From assembly GCA_023432075.1 (NCBI GenBank), contig JAEYVD010000354.1, positions 1-6,201 on the forward strand: 6,201 nt of DNA. The letters run 5' to 3'. Both the position numbers and the translations under genes were made by a program. The notes beneath the pieces are model-generated. The model searched no databases. It had not been told where the DNA came from and saw nothing but the letters and a program-made list of their open reading frames with translations. This DNA is from Pseudomonadota bacterium. GTDB taxonomy: Bacteria > Pseudomonadota > Gammaproteobacteria > Burkholderiales > Burkholderiaceae_B. Positions 1 through 5,516 of this stretch are shown here, piece after piece (within the stretch, counting starts at the first letter, position 1; every line of letters begins with the position of its first letter).

Positions 1-333
1 CATGAATTCGGATTCGTGTTCACGCAGGCGATTTATCCGGACCCGTGGTTCGGCGACTACATGGAAAGCCTGTGGTTCGTCCGCGTGCCCACCGACGGCG
101 GCGGGCTGATGCGGATGGACTTCGACGCGCGCGTGCTGGACATCAATCAGTTGCCCCCCGCCCTGCTCCGCAACCTGCCCGGCCTGGACATGGACGTGTT
201 GCGCGCGGGCCTGGCGACCGCCGCGCGCGGCCTGCGCCATTTCGAGGGCGAAGGCGAGTGGGTGGCCTGGCGGCGCACGGACGCCGCCTCTGCCGACCTG
301 CCCGCCGCTACACGCGATCCAGACCCTGCTTGA
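1..333 (+). CDS. 3' part of an unrecognised protein gene (5' end outside window)
   Basis: The frame is open from base 1 to a TGA at 331-333 and gives 110 residues of a longer protein. A GTG at 16-18 is in frame, but the frame is already open upstream of it with protein-like sequence (HEFGFVFTQ), so the true start is probably left of the window. Codons are strongly G/C-ending, as in a real gene of this genome, until the last few. The fragment is rich in aromatic and acidic residues near its start (YPDPWFGDYMESLWF) and ends in a polar Ala/Asp/Pro tail. I see no signal peptide, membrane segment or catalytic motif, and I do not recognise the family. Its last 26 bases overlap the 3' end of the convergent PLP-enzyme gene, and the shift to A/T-ending codons in that tail fits the overlap. 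That it is coding is fairly sure; its function is unknown. Confidence 0.7.
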   Translation, partial: HEFGFVFTQAIYPDPWFGDYMESLWFVRVPTDGGGLMRMDFDARVLDINQLPPALLRNLPGLDMDVLRAGLATAARGLRHFEGEGEWVAWRRTDAASADLPAATRDPDPA

Positions 334-1498
334 GGTCCGCCAGAATGTCCTCGGGCGTTTCCAGCCCCACGGACAGCCGCAGCAACCCTTCGGACAGGCC
401 GTAGCGCTCGCGGTCCTCGGCCGAGTAGCTGGCGTGGGTCATCGACGCGGGATGCTGGATCAGCGTTTCGGGATCGCCCAGGCTGACCGCAATGCGCGCC
501 AGCTTCAGGCTGTTCAAGAGCGTCTTGCCGGCGGACAACCCGCCCTTCAGCTCGAAGGCCACCAGCCCGCCCCCCGCCGCCTGCTGGCGCGCCGCGATGT
601 CGGCGCCCGCCGTGCCGGACAGGCCCGGATAGAACACGTCGGCCACTGCCGGGTGCTCGCGCAGCAGCTTGGCCACCTTCAACGCGGATTCGCTGTGCCG
701 CTGCACGCGCAGCTCCAGCGTCTTGATCCCGCGCAGCACCAGAAAGGCCGTGAACGGCGACAGCGTCGCGCCCGTGAAGTAGCGCAGTCCCTGCAGCCGG
801 ATGGCGTCGATATGCGTCTTGCGTCCCAGCACCGCGCCCGCCAGCAGGTCGCCGTGCCCGCCCAGATACTTGGTGGCCGAATGCAGCACGATGTCCGCGC
901 CGAGCTTGAGCGGCCGCTGCAGCACCGGCGTGGCGAAGGTATTGTCGACGATCGTCAGCAGCCCCTTGCCGCGCGCGATGGCGGAAATGGCCGCAATGTC
1001 CACCAGCCGCAGGTTGGGATTGGCGGGGGTCTCGAAGTACACGACCCGGGTCTTGGGGCCGATGGCGGCGGCCACCGTCTGGGGCTTGGTGAAGTCCGCA
1101 AACACGGCCCGCACGCCAAAGCGGGCCAGCCCCTGCGTGAACAGCGTGAAGGCCGTGCCGTAGACAATCTGGTCGACCACGATCTCGTCGCCGCTTTGCA
1201 ACAGCGAAAACAGGGTGGCCGAGATGGCCGCCATGCCCGAGGCCGTCACCACGCCGGCCTCGGCGCCCTCCAGCGACGCCAGGCGTTCTTCCAGCAGCGC
1301 CTGCGTGGGATTGCGCGTGCGGCCGTAGACATAGCCTTGGGCTTCGCCGAGCCGGATGCGGTCAAAGGCCTCGATGCTGTCCTGCGTGTAGGTGGACGTC
1401 AGGTACAGCGGCGGCGACAGCGCGCCCTGTTCGTCCAGCGGGTCGTAACCCAGGTGGATGGCGCGGGTTGCGAAACCGTGTTGCGGATGGTCGGTCAT
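308..1498 (-). CDS. PLP-dependent Cys/Met-metabolism enzyme, methionine gamma-lyase-like (gamma-lyase or sulfhydrylase)
   Basis: A 396-residue cytosolic enzyme of the Cys/Met metabolism PLP family (fold type I), whose members cleave or replace the gamma substituent of methionine, cystathionine or acylated homoserine. Length is normal for the family. Visible motifs are the phosphate-binding Y58-G-R60, the aromatic Y113 that stacks on PLP, D185 in VDNTF, the Schiff-base lysine K210 in HSATKYLGGHGD, and the substrate-carboxylate arginine R374 in LLRLSVGLE. Overall sequence resembles Pseudomonas putida methionine gamma-lyase as I remember it (FATRAIH near the start, QHPASMTH, RLSVGLE). However, the positions matching that enzyme's Cys116, Lys240 and Asp241 are Thr115, Arg239 and Tyr240, so true methionine gamma-lyase activity is doubtful. 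Cystathionine gamma-lyase, cystathionine beta-lyase or homoserine sulfhydrylase are alternatives. The ATG at 1498 is chosen because an AGGAG lies 8 bases upstream; an ATG at 1516 and a longer frame to 1579 lack that support. The family is sure; the exact reaction is not. Confidence 0.93.
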   Translation of the reverse strand: MTDHPQHGFATRAIHLGYDPLDEQGALSPPLYLTSTYTQDSIEAFDRIRLGEAQGYVYGRTRNPTQALLEERLASLEGAEAGVVTASGMAAISATLFSLLQSGDEIVVDQIVYGTAFTLFTQGLARFGVRAVFADFTKPQTVAAAIGPKTRVVYFETPANPNLRLVDIAAISAIARGKGLLTIVDNTFATPVLQRPLKLGADIVLHSATKYLGGHGDLLAGAVLGRKTHIDAIRLQGLRYFTGATLSPFTAFLVLRGIKTLELRVQRHSESALKVAKLLREHPAVADVFYPGLSGTAGADIAARQQAAGGGLVAFELKGGLSAGKTLLNSLKLARIAVSLGDPETLIQHPASMTHASYSAEDRERYGLSEGLLRLSVGLETPEDILADLKQGLDRV

Positions 1499-1506
1499 GT
1501 CTTTCA

Positions 1507-1511
1507 CTCCT
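1507..1511 (-). promoter_or_regulatory. Ribosome binding site of the PLP-enzyme gene
   Basis: On the minus strand AGGAG is followed by an 8-base spacer and then the ATG ending at 1498. This is the strongest Shine-Dalgarno match in the window. It decides the start, because the longer frame (to 1579) and the ATG at 1516 begin upstream of it. Confidence 0.75.
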
Positions 1512-1561
1512 GTCATCGATGGATGCAGACGCGCACCGCGCCTGCCCTGAAATCGGTCGCC

Positions 1562-1577
1562 GGCGCGGGCCCGCGCC
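1562..1577. repeat. 16-bp perfect GC-only palindrome in the divergent intergenic region
   Basis: GGCGCGGGCCCGCGCC reads identically on both strands. It lies 64 bases upstream of the PLP-enzyme start and directly beside the candidate -35 box (1579) of the plus-strand membrane protein gene. It could be a regulator site or a structured 5' leader element for the minus-strand transcript. In a GC-rich genome such palindromes also arise by chance, so no function is assigned. The rest of the 140-bp gap (1499-1638) shows no small gene. Confidence 0.4.
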
Positions 1578-1578
1578 A

Positions 1579-1607
1579 TTGACGGGACCCAAGCGAGTCT
1601 TTACAGT
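1579..1607 (+). promoter_or_regulatory. Candidate sigma-70 promoter for the membrane protein gene at 1639
   Basis: TTGACG at 1579-1584 (5 of 6 to the -35 consensus) and TACAGT at 1602-1607 (4 of 6 to the -10 consensus) are separated by exactly 17 bases. Transcription would start near 1614, leaving a leader of about 25 bases before the ATG at 1639. This supports the short start over the frame beginning at 1468. The call rests on consensus match only. Confidence 0.45.
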
Positions 1608-1638
1608 CAAAAGCCGTATCCCTGTTTTCGTGCGCGAT

Positions 1639-2661
1639 ATGAACGACCCGCAAGCGCCCGCCACCGCGGCCGGCCCGGCCGCTCTGGCCACGACGCCGCC
1701 AGAACCCGGCTGGCTCCTGAAGGCCGCCACCTGTCTGGTCTACTCCGCGATGCTGGCGTGGACCGTCTACAGCAGCCGCCCCGAAACGATGCTGGAGGTC
1801 GCGCAACTGGCCTTCGGCAGCGCCATGATCCTGGGCGTCGTGCTGCTCGTCATCCTGGGCGTGTTTTCGATCTGGAAGCGCTTTCGCACGCCGCGCAACC
1901 GCGTGCGCATCCTGCTGGGCGCGGGGGTGTTCCTGCTGGCCGCGGTGGCCGTGCCGCTTGCCGAACGAAATCACGACAACCGCCAGCGCGACATCGCCAA
2001 CACCGAAATCCGCAAGGCCATCGACGCGCTGCGCATGCAGGCCGGCGGCGGTACGGGCGTACCTGAAGACGTGCCGGCCATCGATCCCTCGCCCAAGGCC
2101 ACGGGTCCGTATGGCGAAATGGAACGGGTCATGAAAACCGTGGCCGGCGAACGGCTTGCGCAGCATCGCGCCTACCTGCAGGAACTCAAGGAAATCGGCC
2201 TGCCGCGGCTTTTCGACGCCGGCCGGCTGGCGCGCGACTCGGGCCTGATCGAAAGCCGCCTGATTCTGGAACAGGCTGAAAAACTGGTGCCTGCCTACCG
2301 CCAGCAAAGCCTGGACGTGCTGAACGAGATGCCCGCGCTGGTGCGCTCGCTGACCATCTCCGAACCTGAAAAGGCGAAGATCCTGCAGGCGCTGGCGGAC
2401 TCGCGGGAGGCAAGCAACGAGAAACTGCGGCGCGTCTGGGACCTGGAAACGCAGATCCTGCACGAGTTCGGGCTGATGATCACGCTGCTCGATGACAACC
2501 GTCAGTTCTGGTACGCGGACCGCAACGAGCTGATGTTCGGCCGCAACGCCGACCTGGCGAGCTTTCACCAGCACCAGGACACCGTCAATCGGCTGGCCCG
2601 CGAGCAGGAACGGCTGGCGACGCAATCGCTGGCGGCCATGCCGCAGGCGCCGCTGCGCTGA
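1639..2661 (+). CDS. Unrecognised membrane protein with helical C-terminal region
   Basis: A 340-residue protein I cannot assign to a family. A proline/alanine-rich N-terminal stretch (about residues 1-24) precedes three hydrophobic segments at about 25-45, 54-78 and 90-107. The second and third are linked by a short basic loop (KRFRTPRNRVR), which by the positive-inside rule would face the cytoplasm. From about 110 to the end the protein is polar, charged and mostly helix-forming, with a Gly/Pro-rich linker near 126-150 and heptad-like Leu/Ala spacing afterwards, so a soluble coiled or helical-bundle domain anchored to the inner membrane is likely. No catalytic motif or cysteine cluster is visible. 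The frame runs open back to 1468, but the ATG at 1639 is preferred because it follows a candidate promoter; a GTG at 1630 is also possible. No clear Shine-Dalgarno is seen. The gene is divergent from the PLP enzyme and convergent with metI, so it is its own transcription unit. Confidence 0.8.
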   Translation: MNDPQAPATAAGPAALATTPPEPGWLLKAATCLVYSAMLAWTVYSSRPETMLEVAQLAFGSAMILGVVLLVILGVFSIWKRFRTPRNRVRILLGAGVFLLAAVAVPLAERNHDNRQRDIANTEIRKAIDALRMQAGGGTGVPEDVPAIDPSPKATGPYGEMERVMKTVAGERLAQHRAYLQELKEIGLPRLFDAGRLARDSGLIESRLILEQAEKLVPAYRQQSLDVLNEMPALVRSLTISEPEKAKILQALADSREASNEKLRRVWDLETQILHEFGLMITLLDDNRQFWYADRNELMFGRNADLASFHQHQDTVNRLAREQERLATQSLAAMPQAPLR

Positions 2662-2681
2662 ACCCGATGAGCCTTCAATCA

Positions 2682-2718
2682 CGCCGCGCATGGGCTAGCG
2701 CTTGTGGTCGGCGCGGCG
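2682..2718. repeat. 8-bp perfect inverted repeat spanning the metI stop, possible weak terminator
   Basis: CGCCGCGC (2682-2689) and GCGCGGCG (2711-2718) are perfect reverse complements around a 21-base loop containing the metI stop codon. They sit in the 33-base gap and metI 3' end between two convergent genes, where a bidirectional terminator would be expected. No T-run follows on either strand, so this is at best a hairpin aiding termination or transcript stability and may be chance. Confidence 0.25.
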
Positions 2719-3351
2719 CGACAGCCACTCGCCGGTGAACTGCACGATCGACACCAGCGCGATCAGGATGACGATCACCTCGAACATCACCCGCGTCTCG
2801 TAGCGCTCGTAGCCGTAGCGGATCGCCAGATCCCCCAACCCGCCCGCGCCCACGGCGCCCGCCATCGCGGACGCGTTGATCATGGCGATCACGCTGACCG
2901 TCATGCCGCCGATGATGCCCGGCAAGGCTTCCGGCAGCAGCACATGGCGCACGATATGCCACCGGCGGCAGCCCATGGCGCGTGCCGCCTCGACCAGGCC
3001 CGGATCCACGTCGTTCAGGCTGACTTGCGCAATGCGCGCAAAGAACGGAATCAGGTTCGCGGACAACGGCACGATGGCCGCCCACGTGCCTAGCGTCGTG
3101 CCCACCAGGAAGCGCGTGAAGGGCAGCATCGCGACCAGCAGGATGATGAAGGGGATGGCGCGGAAGGTATTGACCGTGACTGACAGCACCTTGTTCAAGC
3201 GCGGACGCGGGTAGAGACTGCCCGGCGCGGTGACGGTCAGCACCACGGCCAGCGCCAGGCCGGCGCCTATGGCGATGGCCGCGGAAATGCTCACCATCGT
3301 CAGGGTCTGCAGAAATGCCTGCAGGTACTTGTCAAGCATCGGTAGCGACAT
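2695..3351 (-). CDS. metI: Methionine ABC transporter permease MetI
   Basis: A 218-residue inner-membrane subunit that dimerises to form the methionine channel and docks onto two MetN ATPases. Length matches the family (E. coli MetI is about 217). Hydrophobic segments cover about residues 11-41, 54-77, 88-109, 144-170 and 188-206. The ABC-permease coupling (EAA) loop is at 121-150, with E121-A-A, the conserved G127 and a downstream LLPEALPGI. The ATG at 3351 is chosen because it gives the start MSLPM, like the MSEPM of E. coli MetI, and AAGG lies 9 bases upstream; the internal ATG at 3339 has no such site. The gene begins inside the metN 3' end with a 20-base overlap (3332-3351), which suggests translational coupling. 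It is the last gene of the metQ-metN-metI operon and ends 33 bases from the convergent membrane protein gene. Confidence 0.95.
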   Translation of the reverse strand: MSLPMLDKYLQAFLQTLTMVSISAAIAIGAGLALAVVLTVTAPGSLYPRPRLNKVLSVTVNTFRAIPFIILLVAMLPFTRFLVGTTLGTWAAIVPLSANLIPFFARIAQVSLNDVDPGLVEAARAMGCRRWHIVRHVLLPEALPGIIGGMTVSVIAMINASAMAGAVGAGGLGDLAIRYGYERYETRVMFEVIVILIALVSIVQFTGEWLSRRADHKR

Positions 3352-4435
3352 AGCCCAGCACCTTGATCTGATCGGCCACCAGCGCGGCGCGCGCGGCCTC
3401 TTCCTGTAATGCGCCCGCGGGCACCGACACCAGCAGGCTGCCTTGCGCATGGCCGCGCAGCCGGTCCAGTCCGCCGTGCAGCAGCGTGGCGCCCGGCCCC
3501 ATGGCGGCCAGCGCCTGCAGCGACACGCCGTCCGGCCGGCCCTGGCCGGTAAAGCGCAAGCGCAGCACCGCAAGGCCAGGACGACCGTGCAGGTCGGGCA
3601 CCAGCCGTGCCGCCAGGTCCGCCGGCAGATCGTGCTGCAACGGCCGCAGCAACGCGCGCGTGGCATCCGCCTGCGGGTTGCCGAACACGCGCCACACCTC
3701 GCCCAGTTCGACGTTGCGGCCGCCGTCCAGCACCAGCACGTTGTGGCAGACCTCGCGGATCACGGCCATGTCGTGCGTGATGAGCACGACGGTCAGGCCC
3801 AGCTTGCGGTTGATGTCCAAAAGGAGCGCCAGGATGGACTGCGTGGTCTCGGGGTCGAGCGCGGACGTCGCCTCGTCGCACAGCAGGATCTCGGGCTCAT
3901 GGACCAGCGCGCGTGCAATGCCCACGCGCTGCTTCTGTCCGCCGGACAACTTCGACGGATACACGTCGGCCTTGTCCCGCAGGCCCACCATGTCAAGCAG
4001 CGCCTCCACCCGCGCCCGCGCGGCAGCCGGCTTCACGCCCGCCACCCGCAGCGGCAGCGCGACGTTTTCGGCCACCGTCTTGGCCGACAGCAGATTGAAG
4101 TGCTGGAAGATCATGCCGATGCGGCGGCGCAGGCCCACGAGCGCATCCTCGTCCAGGCTGCCCACGTCCACCCCGTCCACAAACACGCGGCCCGCGCTGG
4201 GCCGCTCCAGCATATTGATCGAACGCAACAGCGTGGACTTGCCCGCTCCGCTGCGGCCGATGATGCCGAACACCTCGCCGCGCGCAATCGAAAACGACAC
4301 GTCCGACAGCGCCGCGACCGGGCCCGCGGGGCCCTGATACTGCTTTTGCAGGCCTTCGAACACGATGTGCGCGTCGCGCGCCGGCGCTTGCGTGGCGCGT
4401 ACGGCGTCCTGGGGCAGGGAAAGTTCGCGTTGCAT
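3332..4435 (-). CDS. metN: Methionine ABC transporter ATP-binding protein MetN
   Basis: A 367-residue cytoplasmic ATPase that powers methionine import. It shows Walker A GRSGAGKST (60-68), Q-loop Q111 in QHFNLLS, the ABC signature LSGGQ (163-167) followed by KQRVGIARAL, Walker B LLCDE (D187, E188) and the switch histidine H221 in ITHDM. The LLCDEATSALDP segment is typical of MetN. The C-terminal part (about 288-365), from LRLRFTGQ to IKVLGYV, matches the NIL domain that in known MetN proteins binds methionine and inhibits transport when internal methionine is high. An N-terminal extension of about 22 residues precedes the ABC fold (IVFEGLQKQY) relative to E. coli MetN; the first ATG is kept because it lies only 6 bases after the metQ stop, although its Shine-Dalgarno is weak (an AGG formed by the metQ stop region). 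Its end overlaps metI by 20 bases. Confidence 0.97.
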   Translation of the reverse strand: MQRELSLPQDAVRATQAPARDAHIVFEGLQKQYQGPAGPVAALSDVSFSIARGEVFGIIGRSGAGKSTLLRSINMLERPSAGRVFVDGVDVGSLDEDALVGLRRRIGMIFQHFNLLSAKTVAENVALPLRVAGVKPAAARARVEALLDMVGLRDKADVYPSKLSGGQKQRVGIARALVHEPEILLCDEATSALDPETTQSILALLLDINRKLGLTVVLITHDMAVIREVCHNVLVLDGGRNVELGEVWRVFGNPQADATRALLRPLQHDLPADLAARLVPDLHGRPGLAVLRLRFTGQGRPDGVSLQALAAMGPGATLLHGGLDRLRGHAQGSLLVSVPAGALQEEAARAALVADQIKVLGYVATDA

Positions 4436-4441
4436 GATTGC

Positions 4442-5332
4442 CTAGAAGACCGGGATCACCGACCCTTCGAACTTCGTCAGGATAAATTGGCGCACTTCTT
4501 CGGAGTGATACGCCTTGACCAGCGCGGGCACCCACGGCGCGTCCTTGTCCTTCTCGCGCACCACAATGATGTTCACGTAGGGGTTGTTTTCCTTCTTCTC
4601 GACCGCGATGCCATCGCGCGTGGCGATCAGCCCGGCCTGGTACGCAAAGCTGTTGACGATGGCGGCGGTGTCCACGTCCGGCAGCGACCGCGCCAGCACC
4701 ACCGATGCGCTTTCCACGAAGTTGAGCTTCTTGGGATTGGACGTCACGTCGGCCAGCGTGGCCGTGCCGGTCGCCGGATCAAAGCCGTCTTTCAGCGTGA
4801 TGAGACCCTGGTCGCGCAGAACGACCAGCGCGCGCGTCTGGTTGCTGGGATCGTTGGGAATGCCCACCTTCGCGCCGTCCGGCAGGTCCTTGAGCGACTT
4901 GTACTTCTTGCTGTAGAACGCGATGGGCGAAATCAGCGTGTTGGCCACCGGCACCAGCTTGTAGCCGCGCTGCTTGATCTGATCGTTCAGGAAGGGAATG
5001 TGCTGGAAGGCGTTGGCCTCGAGATCGCCGTTATTCAGCGCCTCGTTCGGGCTCGCGGTGCCGGTGATGACCACGGGCTCGACGGCCAGGCCATTCTTCT
5101 TGGCCACCTGCGTCACCACTTCCCAGATCTGCTCATCCACGCCGCCGCGCACGCCCACCTTGAGCGGCTTGGGGTCGGCCGAGAAGGCGGGGCCGTGGAA
5201 CATGGCGGCCGATGCCAGCACCGCGCCCAGCAAGCGCTTGAAGATCGGCGCCCATGCGAAACGCGCGAGCTGCGCGCGGCGGGAGCCCGACGCGTGCGCC
5301 GCTTCCTCGGCCGCGAAAGTACGAATAGTCAT
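4442..5332 (-). CDS. metQ: Methionine-binding periplasmic protein MetQ
   Basis: A 296-residue substrate-binding protein of the NlpA/MetQ family that captures methionine and delivers it to MetI. Diagnostic stretches are LKVGVRGGVDEQIWE (about 57-71), the TGTASPNEALNNGDLEANAFQ region with its HIPFLN continuation (about 90-116) and KVGIPNDPSNQTRALV (about 155-170). The N-terminus is a Sec-type signal with an unusually long n-region: about 33 polar and basic residues, then a short hydrophobic core (34-45) and a probable signal peptidase I cut near AFSA (49-52). There is no cysteine in the protein, so unlike E. coli MetQ it cannot be a lipoprotein and is probably free in the periplasm. The ATG at 5332 is the only good start, with AGAGG 10 bases upstream. 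It is first in the operon and ends 6 bases before metN. A weak promoter and two palindromes lie upstream. Confidence 0.96.
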   Translation of the reverse strand: MTIRTFAAEEAAHASGSRRAQLARFAWAPIFKRLLGAVLASAAMFHGPAFSADPKPLKVGVRGGVDEQIWEVVTQVAKKNGLAVEPVVITGTASPNEALNNGDLEANAFQHIPFLNDQIKQRGYKLVPVANTLISPIAFYSKKYKSLKDLPDGAKVGIPNDPSNQTRALVVLRDQGLITLKDGFDPATGTATLADVTSNPKKLNFVESASVVLARSLPDVDTAAIVNSFAYQAGLIATRDGIAVEKKENNPYVNIIVVREKDKDAPWVPALVKAYHSEEVRQFILTKFEGSVIPVF

Positions 5333-5342
5333 GATGGAATCG

Positions 5343-5347
5343 CCTCT
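5343..5347 (-). promoter_or_regulatory. Ribosome binding site of metQ
   Basis: Minus-strand AGAGG lies 10 bases before the metQ ATG. It is a moderate match with slightly long spacing, and no other purine-rich site lies closer. Confidence 0.45.
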
Positions 5348-5374
5348 GAACCCAAACAGTTATGAGAGGAGACG

Positions 5375-5403
5375 ATTCTAGGGACGGGGCTTATGCGCGC
5401 GAA
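5375..5403 (-). promoter_or_regulatory. Candidate metQNI promoter with good -10 and poor -35
   Basis: On the minus strand TAGAAT (plus positions 5375-5380) matches 5 of 6 bases of the -10 consensus and would start transcription near 5368, giving a leader of about 36 bases. The hexamer 17 bases upstream (TTCGCG, 5398-5403) matches the -35 poorly. A weak -35 overlapped by the palindrome at 5400-5414 would fit a regulated promoter. This is inference from consensus and position only. Confidence 0.4.
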
Positions 5404-5414
5404 CGAATAGTTCG
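5400..5414. promoter_or_regulatory. Inverted repeat overlapping the metQ -35 region, possible operator
   Basis: CGAAC-GAATA-GTTCG is a perfect 5-bp inverted repeat with a 5-base centre. It can also be read as GAA-N7-TTC, which loosely recalls the GAA/TTC half-sites of the LysR-type regulator MetR, although the spacing differs from the enterobacterial N5 form. Its position over the -35 element suits a regulator of the methionine importer. The regulator is not identified. Confidence 0.4.
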
Positions 5415-5439
5415 TTGAGTCGTTATTACGCGGTTGATT

Positions 5440-5462
5440 CGATATGGCGCGTTGTCATATCG
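5440..5462. promoter_or_regulatory. 7-bp perfect inverted repeat upstream of metQ, possible operator
   Basis: CGATATG (5440-5446) and CATATCG (5456-5462) are perfect reverse complements around a 9-base spacer, with centres about two helical turns apart (16 bases). The AT-containing arms stand out in this GC-rich DNA. The site lies about 80 bases upstream of the inferred metQ start point, in the gap between the CopD/HemJ-like gene and metQ, where either an activator site or a transcript hairpin could sit. No T-run follows, so a terminator is less likely than a protein-binding site. Confidence 0.4.
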
Positions 5463-5484
5463 CGGTCCCGCATGGCGCCCCCGC

Positions 5485-5499
5485 CAGGCGCCGCGCCTG
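5485..5499 (-). terminator. Weak hairpin downstream of the CopD/HemJ-like gene
   Basis: CAGGCG (5485-5490) and CGCCTG (5494-5499) form a 6-bp stem with a 3-base loop, starting 17 bases after the stop of the membrane protein gene in its direction of transcription. No T-run follows, so it is not a classical intrinsic terminator; it may aid Rho-dependent termination or be incidental. Confidence 0.2.
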
Positions 5500-5516
5500 T
5501 GGTCAGGCATGCCCGA

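Noticed and set aside
434..1582. A 382-codon plus-strand open frame across the PLP-enzyme gene
   Set aside because: The opposite strand encodes a full-length PLP enzyme with all family motifs; the plus product is Arg/Gln/His-rich low-complexity sequence typical of a shadow frame.
1499..1638. SAM-type riboswitch in the leader of the PLP-enzyme gene
   Set aside because: Only a short GC palindrome is visible; I could not recognise the conserved core or pairing pattern of any SAM or SAH riboswitch, and there is no terminator or sequestering stem at the ribosome site.
1513..2691. A 392-codon minus-strand open frame across the unknown membrane protein gene
   Set aside because: The plus frame has clean membrane segments and a helical domain, while the minus product is Arg/His/Gln-rich with no recognisable structure.
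3339..3339. metI start at the ATG at 3339, in an ATGCTTGA overlap with metN
   Set aside because: The overlap looks attractive, but there is no Shine-Dalgarno before it. The ATG at 3351 has AAGG upstream and gives the MSLPM start that resembles E. coli MetI.
3443..5365. A 640-codon plus-strand open frame across metN and metQ
   Set aside because: It is antisense to two certain genes, its product is rich in Arg, His and Gln without domains, and it arises from the codon bias of the minus-strand genes.
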